From positions 28,093 through 92,092 of the forward strand of contig JAAYFI010000014.1 of assembly GCA_012728315.1 (NCBI GenBank): 64,000 bases of DNA, given 5' to 3'. The translations under genes were made by a program, and so were the position numbers. The notes beneath the pieces are model-generated. The model was not told where the DNA came from and ran no database searches. It was given only the letters and a program-made list of their open reading frames with translations. Source of the DNA: Gammaproteobacteria bacterium. GTDB lineage: Bacteria; Pseudomonadota; Gammaproteobacteria; Pseudomonadales; Pseudomonadaceae. Positions 35,299 through 44,536 of the stretch are shown here, in pieces; within the stretch, counting starts at the first letter, position 1, and the number at the start of each line of letters is the position of its first letter.

Positions 35299-36801
35299 AT
35301 GATCACCTTGATGATTCAGGGCACCACCTCCGACGCCGGTAAAACGACGGTGGTGGCGGCTTTGTGTCGCTGGCTGGCGCGGCAAGGCGTTTCTGTCGCA
35401 CCCTTCAAACCGCAAAATATGGCGCTCAACAGTGCAGTGACTGTGGATGGTGGCGAGATTGGCCGCTCCACTGCGCTGCATGCGTTGGCTTGTGGCCTTG
35501 AACCGCACAGCGATATGAATCCGGTGCTGCTAAAACCCCACAGCGATTGCGGCGCGCAAGTGATTTTGCGTGGGCAAGTGTACGGCAACATGGATGCGCT
35601 GGATTATCACGCTTATAAAGCCCAAGCTATGCAGTCAGTGATGGCGGCCTGGCGTGCGCTAAGTGAGCGTTATGATGTGATCATCGCCGAAGGTGCAGGC
35701 AGTCCGGCGGAAATCAATCTGCGCGCTAACGATATCGCCAATATGGGCTTTGCCGAAGCCGCCAATTGCCCTGTACTGCTGGTCGGCGACATTGATCGCG
35801 GTGGCGTGTTTGCGCAATTGGTCGGAACGCTAGACTTGCTGTCCGCAAGCGAACAGGCGCGCACCAAGGGTTTTATCATCAACCGTTTTCGCGGTGATCT
35901 GGCCTTACTCAAGCCTGGGCTGGATTGGCTGAGCGAACGCACCGGCAAACCGGTTGTGGGTGTTTTGCCTTATCTGCAAGGTTTGGTGATCGACTCTGAA
36001 GACAGCATTGGCACCAGCGGCTCCAGTACAACCGGAGCGCTCAACGTGATAGTGCCGGTGTTACCGCGCATCAGTAATCACAATGATTTTGATCCGTTAC
36101 GCCTGCACCCCAAGGTCAATCTGCAATTTATCGGCCCGGATCAGCCGATTCCGCCAGCCGACCTGATTATTCTGCCCGGCAGCAAAAGCACCCGCGCCGA
36201 TCTCGCTTGGCTGCAAGCACAGGGCTGGCCGCAAGCCATCGCTAAACACCTGCGATACGGCGGCAAGGTGCTGGGCATCTGTGGCGGTTTTCAAATGCTG
36301 GGCGAGCGCGTTGATGACCCAGATGGGTTGGAAGGCAAGTCCGGCAGTACCAACGGTCTGGGATTGCTGGCCATGACCACTAGCATGGTTGCCGGTAAAC
36401 AGCTCAAAGACGTGCACGGCAGCCTGAATCTGCCTAGCGGAAACTCTACCGCAAGCATAGCCTTCAGCGGCTATGAAATGCACAATGGCGTCAGCCAAGG
36501 CCCTGCATTATCGCGGCCGCTGACCTGCATCAATGGCAACCATGAAGGTGCTATCAGTGCCGACAACCAGATCGCGGGCACTTATGTCCACGGTATTTTT
36601 GACCAGCCTGCCGCCTGCGATGCCTTGCTACAATGGGCCGGCTTAGAGAGCTCAGGCAGCGCAGTGGATTATCAACAGCACCGCCTTGAACAGCTGGACC
36701 GTCTGGCCGATCAAGTGGAGCAGTGTTTAGACACGGACTGGCTGCGTGATCTACTAGGGTTGAATCCATCCACTGAATGCGGAGCAAGCACAGCACCATG
36801 A
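35299..36801 (+). CDS. cobQ: Cobyric acid synthase CobQ
   Basis: Glutamine-dependent amidase for side chains b, d, e and g of adenosylcobyrinate a,c-diamide. The 500-residue protein has an N-terminal dethiobiotin-synthetase-like ATP domain ([42 protein letters not shown]) and a C-terminal GATase1-like domain with the catalytic Cys in [10 protein letters not shown] and His in YVHGIFDQP. CobQ acts before the nucleotide loop, so its presence suggests either de novo synthesis elsewhere or salvage of earlier corrinoids. It overlaps bluB by 4 nt. Confidence 0.94.
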   Translation: MITLMIQGTTSDAGKTTVVAALCRWLARQGVSVAPFKPQNMALNSAVTVDGGEIGRSTALHALACGLEPHSDMNPVLLKPHSDCGAQVILRGQVYGNMDALDYHAYKAQAMQSVMAAWRALSERYDVIIAEGAGSPAEINLRANDIANMGFAEAANCPVLLVGDIDRGGVFAQLVGTLDLLSASEQARTKGFIINRFRGDLALLKPGLDWLSERTGKPVVGVLPYLQGLVIDSEDSIGTSGSSTTGALNVIVPVLPRISNHNDFDPLRLHPKVNLQFIGPDQPIPPADLIILPGSKSTRADLAWLQAQGWPQAIAKHLRYGGKVLGICGGFQMLGERVDDPDGLEGKSGSTNGLGLLAMTTSMVAGKQLKDVHGSLNLPSGNSTASIAFSGYEMHNGVSQGPALSRPLTCINGNHEGAISADNQIAGTYVHGIFDQPAACDALLQWAGLESSGSAVDYQQHRLEQLDRLADQVEQCLDTDWLRDLLGLNPSTECGASTAP

Positions 36802-37496
36802 CCGATCATAATCTCCCCTTTAGCGATGCAGAACGCGCAGGCCTTTATCGTGCGATCTATGAGCGTCGCGATGTGCGCTCACAGTTTCTGCCCGACCCAA
36901 TTCCGCGCCCAGTCTTAGCGCGCTTACTGAAAGCCGCGCACCATGCGCCCTCAGTTGGCTTTATGCAGCCGTGGGATTTTATTCTGATCGACAGCCTCGA
37001 ACTACGCCAGCAGGTGCTGGCCAGTTTTGATGAAGAAAACGCCAAAGCTGCAAACAACTACAGCGGCGAGCGCCAGCGCACCTATCGCAGTTTAAAGCTG
37101 CAAGGCATTATCGAAAGCCCGCTCAACCTGTGCATCACCTGCGATCGCAGCCGTGGCGGCACCCATGTATTGGGGCGCAACTCGATTGTCGAAATGGACT
37201 TGTTCAGCACCTGCCTAGCGGTACAGAATCTGTGGCTCGCCGCGCGCGCAGAAGGAATTGGCATCGGCTGGGTGAGCATTCTTGATCAAGACACCCTAGC
37301 CAATATTCTCAACCTGCCCGATCACGTTTATCCGCTGGCCTATTTATGCATGGGCTACGTCAGCGAGTTTCTCGATCAGCCCGAACTCGAAGCCAAAGGC
37401 TGGCGCTCACGCTTACCACTGCAAGAATTGGTGCATCGAAATGGCTGGGGCGCTGGGCTGGATGATGAAGCGCTGCTGGAACAACTGAAGCCGTAA
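36798..37496 (+). CDS. bluB: 5,6-dimethylbenzimidazole synthase BluB
   Basis: Oxygen-dependent enzyme that breaks down FMNH2 to form the lower ligand of B12. The 232-residue nitroreductase-fold protein carries [19 protein letters not shown] (flavin phosphate contacts), [13 protein letters not shown], and the C-terminal [15 protein letters not shown], which distinguish BluB from ordinary nitroreductases. The ATG at 36798 overlaps the cobQ stop as ATGA; the upstream ATG at 36777 lacks a ribosome-binding site. It is the last gene of the B12 block and is followed by a terminator. Confidence 0.93.
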   Translation: MTDHNLPFSDAERAGLYRAIYERRDVRSQFLPDPIPRPVLARLLKAAHHAPSVGFMQPWDFILIDSLELRQQVLASFDEENAKAANNYSGERQRTYRSLKLQGIIESPLNLCITCDRSRGGTHVLGRNSIVEMDLFSTCLAVQNLWLAARAEGIGIGWVSILDQDTLANILNLPDHVYPLAYLCMGYVSEFLDQPELEAKGWRSRLPLQELVHRNGWGAGLDDEALLEQLKP

Positions 37497-37552
37497 GCGA
37501 AGGTACGACATGAGGCTCTTGAGCGATTGCGATCAGCTGCCAGATAAGCCCT

Positions 37553-37583
37553 AGAGATCATTTAAAAATGACCTCTGCTTTTT
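37553..37583 (+). terminator. Intrinsic terminator of the B12 operon
   Basis: Arms AGAGATCATTT and AAATGACCTCT (one mismatch) with a 2-nt loop, followed by GCTTTTT, about 55 nt after bluB. A second small hairpin (GAGACC/GGTCTC) follows at 37585-37604. Confidence 0.75.
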
Positions 37584-37651
37584 AGAGACCTACGAAATGG
37601 TCTCAACTTAGAAAAAAACAGCAGCTGTAACATGCTGATTTTAAAGGGAAA

Positions 37652-37728
37652 TGGCGCACTCGGCGGGATTCGAACCCACGACCCCTGCCTTCGGAGGGCA
37701 GTACTCTATCCAGCTGAGCTACGAGTGC
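37652..37728 (-). tRNA. tRNA-Arg (anticodon CCG)
   Basis: Read on the - strand it has acceptor stem GCACTCG/CGAGTGC, discriminator G and an encoded CCA; D-arm AGCTCAGCTGGATAGAGTA; anticodon stem CTGCC/GGCAG around loop CTCCGAA, giving anticodon CCG for CGG codons; and T-arm GTGGGTTCGAATCCC. Length with CCA is 77 nt. A known spurious reading frame of tRNA genes runs antisense to it. Confidence 0.96.
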
Positions 37729-37996
37729 GTGGCGCGCATTATACACAAAACGACCATCGCTGTAAGTACAGAATTAAGCGATGCCCCGCCCTCTGCCCTG
37801 CACCCTTCGATGGATGAGACCATAGGTTAAAATCCCGCCTGATGCACCACTCTCCCCATTAACCCTATGCCTAAATTCACTGGAATCACGGCACGTTCTC
37901 CGATTGAGAATTCAATATACTTTTGCCCCAACACCCTCGCTTGTGTTTCGCGAGGTGCGGTACTCAGAATTAAGCACTCACATCTACCGGTGTTAA
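37729..37996. other. Intergenic region between tRNA-Arg and a YdcF-like gene
   Basis: It contains only a small hairpin (CCTCGC/GCGAGG, 37935-37955). A 61-codon frame at 37867-38052 has no recognisable similarity and overlaps the end of the next gene, so it is not called. No tRNA-borne attachment-site repeat or integrase was seen. Confidence 0.4.
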
Positions 37997-38632
37997 CTAC
38001 GCACGATCAAAATCCGCCTCAAATAACTTACGCAACACATAACCAACAATAAAATAGCTTTCTTTGATATACAGCTTCAGTTTTTCACGCGTAGAAAAAT
38101 GATTAAATTTTGAGCTTGGTGTGGGCGATAGCTGCACCTGCAAACCTAAATCTCGCGCCATAATGCCCGCGCGCGCCAAGTGGAAGTAGTCGCTGACCAA
38201 AATCACTGAATCAATATGCTCTTGTTGCAACAGCGCAGTAGCATTTTTTAAGTTATGCCACGTATCACGCGAGGTGGTTTCATACGCAGTATCTTGCGGC
38301 GCAACACCGAGCCGGATAGCCCAGCGCGCACCCACTTCACCTTCACTAGGAATGCCGTCACGCAATGCGCCGCCAGTGAAAACCAGCTTTTGCGTCTTCT
38401 GGGTTTGATACAGATAAACAGCATGACGGATACGTTCTTTAAATACCGGCGATGGTTTATTCCCCCAAGCTGCCGCACCTAAAACAATAACTGCCGGTGC
38501 CGGTGTTACCGGTCGCTCTTGTGCGCAATACCAAACATAGCCGACTAAACAGGCAAACATCAGCAGCACACCGAGCGCTAAGCTCAGTAATGTTTTAAGC
38601 AAAACAAGCCGAGAACGGCTGCGTACAGTCAT
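37997..38632 (-). CDS. YdcF/ElyC family (DUF218) membrane-anchored protein
   Basis: 211-residue protein with one N-terminal membrane helix (LLSLALGVLLMFACLVGYVWY) and a DUF218 domain: APAVIVLGAAAWGNKPSPVF, LVFTGGALRDGIPSEGEVG, ETTSRDTWHNLKNA and VILVSDYFHLARA. E. coli members (SanA, ElyC) affect envelope barrier and peptidoglycan precursor use; the biochemical activity is unsettled. The ATG at 38632 is chosen over an upstream TTG. It is a single gene. Confidence 0.83.
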   Translation of the reverse strand: MTVRSRSRLVLLKTLLSLALGVLLMFACLVGYVWYCAQERPVTPAPAVIVLGAAAWGNKPSPVFKERIRHAVYLYQTQKTQKLVFTGGALRDGIPSEGEVGARWAIRLGVAPQDTAYETTSRDTWHNLKNATALLQQEHIDSVILVSDYFHLARAGIMARDLGLQVQLSPTPSSKFNHFSTREKLKLYIKESYFIVGYVLRKLFEADFDRA

Positions 38633-38850
38633 GGCAATGGACAAGCCCCGCAAAGAAATAACACAACTGATTTTTACACAATACTGAGTAGCGGGTCATG
38701 ATTTAGTTCTATGATTACGCTTAAAAAACCTGTCTTAGCGCCAAGCAGTACTTGTAATTATCCGCTTATGAACGCTTAATAAAACCCTCAGTGCTGATCG
38801 CTAACCCAGCAGCCAGCTCTAGTTTCCCACCCCGTTGCCCGGAGACCATT

Positions 38851-40299
38851 ATGCAGCTCAAAGACCCGTCCCTTTTTCGCCAACAGGCTTTTATTGCGGG
38901 TCAGTGGTGTGCTGCTGATTCCGCGCAAAGCTTAGCTGTGCATAATCCGGCCAACGCAGAGCTGCTCGGTTCAGTGCCTAAGATGGGCGCTGCAGAAACC
39001 CAACGCGCCATCCAAGCCGCTCATACGGCCCTGCCAGAGTGGCGCAGTAAAACCGCCGCGCAACGTGGAAAAATTCTGCGGCGCTGGTTTGAGCTGATGC
39101 TGGAAAACCAAGACGATTTGGCATTATTGATGACCCTTGAGCAAGGCAAACCCTTAACCGAAGCGCGAGGTGAGATCGCTTATGCCGCCTCCTTTATCGA
39201 GTGGTTCGCTGAAGAAGGTAAGCGGGCCTACGGTGATACCATTCCCAGCCCTGCTAGCAACTCAAGGTTAATGGTGATTAAACAGCCCATTGGCGTGTGC
39301 GCAGCCATTACACCTTGGAATTTCCCTTCAGCGATGATCACTCGTAAAGCCGGCGCGGCCTTGGCCGCAGGTTGCACCATGGTGATTAAACCGGCCTCGG
39401 CTACACCTTTTAGCGCGCTGGCACTGATGGTCTTGGCACAGCGTGCAGGTATTCCAGACGGCGTGCTATCCGTTGTGACCGGTAGCGCCAGGGCCATTGG
39501 TGCTGAACTGGCCAGTCATCCGCTGGTACGTAAGCTGTCCTTTACCGGCTCCACTGAAGTGGGCCGTCACTTGTTAGGCCAATGCGCCGAGGGCATTAAG
39601 AAAGTCTCCTTAGAGCTAGGAGGTAATGCGCCCTTTATTGTTTTTGCCGATGCTGATTTAGAGGCCGCGGTTGCGGGTGCCATCGCAGCAAAGTTTCGTA
39701 ATGCTGGGCAAACCTGTGTCTGCGCCAACAGGTTTTATGTGCATGATTCAGTCTACAGCGAGTTTGCTGAGGGCTTAACCGCGGCCGTGCAAAAACTCGT
39801 GATGGGTGACGGCCGCAGCACTGGCGTCACTATTGGCCCACTGATTGATCAAGCTGCGGTGGCAAAGGCGCAAGCGCATATTGCCGATGCGCTGCAACGG
39901 GGCGCGTCTCTACAGTGCGGCGGCAAGGTCACTGAAGGCACTTTCTTACAACCTGCAGTGCTCACCGACGTGCCGCACAATGCCCTGCTGGCACGCGAAG
40001 AAACCTTTGGCCCCGTCGCAGCACTTATACGCTTTAACGACGAAAAAGAAGCGATTGCTCTGGCGAATGACACTGAATTTGGTCTGGCTGCATACTTTTA
40101 CAGCCGCGATATAAATCGCTGCTTCCGAGTGTCTGAGGCTTTAGAGTACGGTATGGTCGGCGTTAATACCGGTCTGATCTCCAACGAAGTCGCACCTTTT
40201 GGCGGCATTAAAGCCTCCGGATTGGGTCGCGAAGGCTCGAAATACGGACTGGATGAGTATTTGGAAATTAAGTACGTTAATTTTGGTGGCATCAATTAA
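38851..40299 (+). CDS. gabD: NADP-dependent succinate-semialdehyde dehydrogenase (GabD-like)
   Basis: Aldehyde dehydrogenase of 482 residues oxidising succinate semialdehyde to succinate. It has APITPWNFP-like ITPWNFPSAMITRK, the general base in ELGGNAPFIVF, the nucleophilic Cys in NAGQTCVCANRF, and EETFGPVAAL; the C-terminal FGGIKASGLGREGSKYGLDE is the GabD signature. GGAG precedes the ATG at 38851; the frame is open from 38791. No gabT or GABA permease is adjacent, so the source of the semialdehyde is not shown here. Confidence 0.9.
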   Translation: MQLKDPSLFRQQAFIAGQWCAADSAQSLAVHNPANAELLGSVPKMGAAETQRAIQAAHTALPEWRSKTAAQRGKILRRWFELMLENQDDLALLMTLEQGKPLTEARGEIAYAASFIEWFAEEGKRAYGDTIPSPASNSRLMVIKQPIGVCAAITPWNFPSAMITRKAGAALAAGCTMVIKPASATPFSALALMVLAQRAGIPDGVLSVVTGSARAIGAELASHPLVRKLSFTGSTEVGRHLLGQCAEGIKKVSLELGGNAPFIVFADADLEAAVAGAIAAKFRNAGQTCVCANRFYVHDSVYSEFAEGLTAAVQKLVMGDGRSTGVTIGPLIDQAAVAKAQAHIADALQRGASLQCGGKVTEGTFLQPAVLTDVPHNALLAREETFGPVAALIRFNDEKEAIALANDTEFGLAAYFYSRDINRCFRVSEALEYGMVGVNTGLISNEVAPFGGIKASGLGREGSKYGLDEYLEIKYVNFGGIN

Positions 40300-40357
40300 C
40301 TACTCTATATGCAGCTGCGTGCTTACTCAGCAACGGCTCAATTCGGTGTAGCACAAC

Positions 40358-41116
40358 TTAATCCTGCACCAACAGCGGCAAAATCTGCCCAGCAACGCCG
40401 ACTAAACTCAACTCGCGAGCATGTTGACAGCTGACGGGCTCAAGGTTGATATGCGCGACCAACGCACCGCTGCGCAATGCCAATTGCGGAATTTGCGCAG
40501 CCGGTTGCACCACACCTGAAGTGCCGATCGACAGCAACACATCACAGTTTTCTGCAGCAGCAAAGGCAGCTTCCATCTCCGCTTGCGGTAAAGCTTCGCC
40601 AAACCAAACCACGCCAGGGCGAATCATGCCTTGGCAATAACTGCAGGTAGGCGGCGGTAACGCTTGCTCATGGCGCATCGCTGGTGCCTGCTTTAATGGG
40701 TAAGGCTGGGCACAACTAAAACAGCGTGGATTAAAAATACTGCCATGCAGATGTAATACATCACGACTGCCGGCTCTTTCATGCAAATCATCGACATTTT
40801 GCGTGATCACCGTCAGTTTCGGCACCTGCTGCGCCAGCTTAACAATGGCCTGATGAGCAGGATTAGGATGCGCTTTAAGCAATAACTGCCGTCGCCACTC
40901 ATACCAGCCCCACACCAAATCGGGGTCAGCCAGAAAAGCTTCAGGCGTGGCCAGCTGCATCGGATCAAAGCGCGCCCACAAACCGGTTAGCGCATCACGA
41001 AAAGTGCTGACACCGCTTTCTGCAGACACACCCGCACCGGTAAACACCACCACATGCTGGGCATCAGCGAGCGCGTTCAACAGCTCAGTGGGTACTTGAA
41101 TCGTTTTTTTCGGCAT
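40358..41116 (-). CDS. NAD-dependent protein deacylase, sirtuin (CobB-like)
   Basis: Removes acyl groups from lysines using NAD. The 252-residue sirtuin has VVFTGAGVSAESGVSTFRD, TQNVDDLHERAG, the catalytic His in LHLHGS, zinc cysteines CFSC and CSYC, and GVVWFGEALP. The stretch WYEWRR contains the Tyr-x2-Arg pair that favours succinyl or malonyl lysine (SIRT5/CobB-type, class III). The ATG at 41116 follows GGAG; the frame extends 11 codons further upstream without a ribosome-binding site. CobB here is the sirtuin, unrelated to the cobalamin enzyme of the same name. Confidence 0.92.
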   Translation of the reverse strand: MPKKTIQVPTELLNALADAQHVVVFTGAGVSAESGVSTFRDALTGLWARFDPMQLATPEAFLADPDLVWGWYEWRRQLLLKAHPNPAHQAIVKLAQQVPKLTVITQNVDDLHERAGSRDVLHLHGSIFNPRCFSCAQPYPLKQAPAMRHEQALPPPTCSYCQGMIRPGVVWFGEALPQAEMEAAFAAAENCDVLLSIGTSGVVQPAAQIPQLALRSGALVAHINLEPVSCQHARELSLVGVAGQILPLLVQD

Positions 41117-41241
41117 ACTCTTTCTCCAGCAAAAGCTATTTATCCGCAAGCAATCTATCTACAACCATCATTGCGCACTAAAATAATGAATTAATTTTTT
41201 ATTTACAAATCAATAGGTTGCTGATTTGCAGTGGTTATTGT

Positions 41242-41304
41242 GGTCCATAAATGAACGATCTACCGTGCACATTTACGATTGCCGATTTTAAAAAATCGAC
41301 CTAC
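41242..41304. repeat. Two decayed REP-like elements
   Basis: At 41242-41263 the sequence GGTCCATAAATGAACGATC plus TAC is a degenerate inverted copy of the REP in the B12 block. At 41281-41304 a related element ends in CGACCTAC with arms GCCGATTTT/AAAATCG-like. Both end in CTAC on the + strand, so both face the same way. They lie in the 325-bp gap upstream of the lipoprotein hydrolase gene, which otherwise shows nothing. Confidence 0.6.
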
Positions 41305-41441
41305 CGGTGTCATTGCGAAAAATATGCCACGTCAGCATAGCCTTACTGCTGAATAACCTTCAAAATAGCTCACCTCTGGCACAGCTTAACTGCCTGCTGA
41401 CGATTTAACTTTCCGCTCGACCCCACTCCATAGGCTGCTAC

Positions 41442-43373
41442 GTGCTCAACTTTTATTCTGCTCGCGTCATATTGATTACCACTCTTAGCTTTATCCTCCT
41501 CAGCGGTTGTGCTGGGGTAAAAACCGTGTCCGTCAGCACCAATGACTATATGACACAACGCCGTGGGGATATTTTAACCACTGGAGAGATGAGCTCTGCT
41601 GTCGGCGTCGCATTGCAAGTGGCTGGCATCAATAACAAAGAATGCCGTAACGAACCGCAACACTGTCGCCGTCAGCTGGCCGACAATATCGGTTTAGATG
41701 ATGAGCAGCGCATGTCCGCTTTGGCCGAGCTCTGGTTGCAAGAAGCGCTCTCTATGGATAAAAAAAACAATGACAGCATCCTGGCTGAAGATGTATTAAA
41801 CGCTTATCTGGAAAGTGCGCGTCACGCCTATGCCTATTTATTTTTAACGCCACGTTCACCCAATGAGCGCGCCTTAGAAGACCGGCAAACCCAAGTGCGT
41901 GATTACTATAACTTCGCCGTGCAACAAGCAGTGACGCGCGCATTTAATCACCGCCAGCGCAACTTGCTCAATAGCATGGATGCGCAAGGGCAATTCACCA
42001 TAGCGTCAAAGCAGTGGACCATTAAAGGCCAACTCAATGAAGTGCGCTTGGCCGAACACCAGCGCATACCAGAAAAACTGATTCCTGCTTCATCTTTAAC
42101 CTTTAAGGGGCTGCGTAATCAATACCGCCGCGATGGTATTGGTGCCGAATTAGTGGCAGTGACCGCGAAGCGCGTTGTGAACAAAAACAGCCGTGAAGAA
42201 GTGTTCAGCGAAACCCCCTTCCCTGCAGTTACCGCGGTGTTACGTTTTCCCGGTCACACATTACATGAGGTGCTCGACACGCAAGACGTCGAACTGCTCG
42301 GTTTTGACCCTTACAAACGCGACAGCGTGCGCTTAGCCGGCACACAGGTACCGCTCGCTGCCAACTTTACTTCAGGTTACGGTTTATGGTTAGCGCGCTC
42401 AGGCTTTGCGCGGCAATCACTACTGACTTTAGTAGGCCGCGGTGAAGTGTTAGAAAAGCCGCGCGTATATCTGATGCAGCCTTATGATCCGAAACGCCGC
42501 ATTATTATTATGTTGCATGGTCTGGCCAGCAGCCCCGAAGCTTGGATTAATGTCGCCAACGAAGTATTAGGCGATGAAACCTTGCGTAAAAACTTTCAAG
42601 TGTGGCAAGTGTATTATCCAACCAATGCACCACTGGCCTTTAACCAACACGCCATTCGCCAAACCATCCAAAGCACATTAAAGGCCTTTGATCCTGAAGG
42701 GCAAAACCGCGCCTCGCAAGATGTGGTGCTGATAGGCCACAGTATGGGTGGTGTTTTGGCACGTTTAATGGTGTCGGAATCAGGCGATCGTTTCTGGGAT
42801 CCCATTGTAAAAATGTATGACTTAGAAGGCGAACGCAAAGAAAAAGCACGGAAAAAACTGCGCAACTATGTGTGGTTTAAACCCATGCCAGAAGTCAGCC
42901 GCGCAGTCTTTATCGCGGCGCCACACCGCGGCACTCCTTTTGCAGAAAACCGTTTTTCACGCTGGGCGGCAGGGATCGTTAAACTCCCTGTATCGATGCT
43001 CAGCCGCGTCACCGAAATTGCACAATTACTGGTCGATCCCAGCTCAGCCAATGCTGCGCCGCTGACACGACCGCTCAACAGTATCTCCAACCTCAGTAAT
43101 CAAGACCCTTTTGTACGCTTAGCGGCAAACTTGCCCATTGCCGAACAGGTGCCCTATCACTCCATCATCGGTAACGATACGCCGGACCGCGATTTAACCT
43201 TGTCCACTGATGGTGTAGTGCCTTACAGCAGCGCCCATCTTGAGGGCGCACAGTCCGAAAAGGTGATTCACTCATGGCACAGCGTGCAGGAAACGCCAGA
43301 AGCCATTGTGGAAGTCAGACGTATCCTGCATCAACACTTGCAAGACACCAATGGTATTTCTTATGTCAATTAA
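41442..43373 (+). CDS. Large lipoprotein with alpha/beta-hydrolase domain
   Basis: 643 residues. A lipoprotein signal (ILLSGCAG, Cys at about residue 23) is followed by an alpha-helical N-terminal region of about 300 residues of no recognised family, then an alpha/beta hydrolase domain (about 345-630): IIIMLHGLASSPEAW, nucleophile elbow GHSMGG and VFIAAPHRGTPFAEN, with a late His in KVIHSWHSVQ. The PGAP1/lipase-like set suggests an esterase or lipase at the outer membrane. GTG start with a weak TAGG site. The last 11 nt overlap the DUF4105 gene. Confidence 0.8.
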   Translation: MLNFYSARVILITTLSFILLSGCAGVKTVSVSTNDYMTQRRGDILTTGEMSSAVGVALQVAGINNKECRNEPQHCRRQLADNIGLDDEQRMSALAELWLQEALSMDKKNNDSILAEDVLNAYLESARHAYAYLFLTPRSPNERALEDRQTQVRDYYNFAVQQAVTRAFNHRQRNLLNSMDAQGQFTIASKQWTIKGQLNEVRLAEHQRIPEKLIPASSLTFKGLRNQYRRDGIGAELVAVTAKRVVNKNSREEVFSETPFPAVTAVLRFPGHTLHEVLDTQDVELLGFDPYKRDSVRLAGTQVPLAANFTSGYGLWLARSGFARQSLLTLVGRGEVLEKPRVYLMQPYDPKRRIIIMLHGLASSPEAWINVANEVLGDETLRKNFQVWQVYYPTNAPLAFNQHAIRQTIQSTLKAFDPEGQNRASQDVVLIGHSMGGVLARLMVSESGDRFWDPIVKMYDLEGERKEKARKKLRNYVWFKPMPEVSRAVFIAAPHRGTPFAENRFSRWAAGIVKLPVSMLSRVTEIAQLLVDPSSANAAPLTRPLNSISNLSNQDPFVRLAANLPIAEQVPYHSIIGNDTPDRDLTLSTDGVVPYSSAHLEGAQSEKVIHSWHSVQETPEAIVEVRRILHQHLQDTNGISYVN

Positions 43374-44373
43374 GCCGCATTCTACTTGGCGCATCAGCTT
43401 ACAGCTGCTGTTATCGCTGCTCATTCTCTGCGCCGGCCTCTGGGCGGGTGTCGCACTCTATTATCAACTGCCGCTGACGATGCCATGGCTGGCGGGCGGA
43501 TTACTCTTCTGGGCCGCTGTAGTGTGCTTTGTTTTAGTGCGCCTGTGGCGTAACAGCCTTTGGCACGCTGTATTGATCTATCTAGCCCTGCATGCTGTCT
43601 TATTGCTGTGGTGGAATAGCTTAACCCCGAGCAATAACCATCAATGGGAAGATGATGTTGCACAGATGACCTCAGGCCGTATCGAAGGCGATCAGGTCAC
43701 GCTATTTAATGTGCGTAATTTTGATTGGCACTCAGAAACCGAGTACACCCCGCGCTGGGAAACCCGTCACTATGATCTGAGCAAACTCACCTCGGTAGAC
43801 ATGCTGACCTCACATTGGGGTATGGATGCGATTGCCCACGTTCTCGTCTCATTCGGCTTTGATGATGGCCAGTTCGTTACCTTTTCGGTGGAGATTCGCA
43901 AAAAGAAAGGTCAGCAGTTTTCCGAAATTGCCGGTTTTTTCAAACACTATGAGCTGAGTATTCTCGCCACCGATGAGCGCGATGCGATTGGCGTTCGTCC
44001 TAATGTGCGCGGTGAAGATACCTTTTTGTACCGTATTGATATGCCCGCCGACATTCGTAAAAAACTGTTTTTGTCCTACATCGAGCAAGCCAATCAGCTG
44101 ATTGAAGAGCCACGTTTTTACAATACGGTCACGGCTAACTGCACCACTTTGGTGTTTGGCATGATGCAGCATATCAGTGGCGGTTTACCGCTGGATGCGC
44201 GCTTACTTTTGACCGGCTACCTGCCCAGTTACGTCCAAGAGCTCGATGGCCTCACCGATGGCTTTGATTTAGCGCACTTGCGCAGTGCCGGTCGCATTAC
44301 CGAGCGTTCAAAACAAGCAGGAAACAGCTCTAATTACTCAGAAATCATCCGTCAGGGTGTGCCTGGCTGGTAA
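43363..44373 (+). CDS. DUF4105 (Lnb-type periplasmic) membrane protein
   Basis: 336 residues. Two membrane helices (LQLLLSLLILCAGLWAGVALY; VLIYLALHAVLLLWW with one more between) precede a DUF4105 domain from about residue 110: VTLFNVRNFDWHSETEYTPR, HVLVSFGFDDGQFVTFSVE, and the conserved Asn-Cys in TANCTTLVFGMM, the presumed catalytic Cys of this papain-like family. The start is placed at the ATG overlapping the upstream hydrolase stop. The two genes are translationally coupled, so they probably act together on an envelope substrate, which is not known. Confidence 0.8.
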   Translation: MSIKPHSTWRISLQLLLSLLILCAGLWAGVALYYQLPLTMPWLAGGLLFWAAVVCFVLVRLWRNSLWHAVLIYLALHAVLLLWWNSLTPSNNHQWEDDVAQMTSGRIEGDQVTLFNVRNFDWHSETEYTPRWETRHYDLSKLTSVDMLTSHWGMDAIAHVLVSFGFDDGQFVTFSVEIRKKKGQQFSEIAGFFKHYELSILATDERDAIGVRPNVRGEDTFLYRIDMPADIRKKLFLSYIEQANQLIEEPRFYNTVTANCTTLVFGMMQHISGGLPLDARLLLTGYLPSYVQELDGLTDGFDLAHLRSAGRITERSKQAGNSSNYSEIIRQGVPGW

Positions 44374-44536
44374 TTGGAAAAACACAAAGTGGTAAAAAAA
44401 ATCATTTTTAGTGTATTTTTTCTGATTAATTAGCCTGCTAAGTATGTATTTATGCTAATTTTTAGTGAAAAAAGTGCCTTTTATCGCAAAAACCAAAAAT
44501 AATTTAAATATTTTTTCGAAGGCTTTTCTTGCTACT

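Noticed and set aside
37632..37817. 61-codon frame reading [25 protein letters not shown] protein
   Set aside because: It is antisense to tRNA-Arg, a well-known spurious product of tRNA genes.
37867..38052. 61-codon frame between tRNA-Arg and the YdcF-like gene
   Set aside because: No similarity, no ribosome-binding site seen, and it overlaps the end of a well-supported gene on the other strand.
37497..38653. Genomic island integrated at tRNA-Arg
   Set aside because: No integrase, no duplicated tRNA 3' end and no mobile genes on either side within the window.
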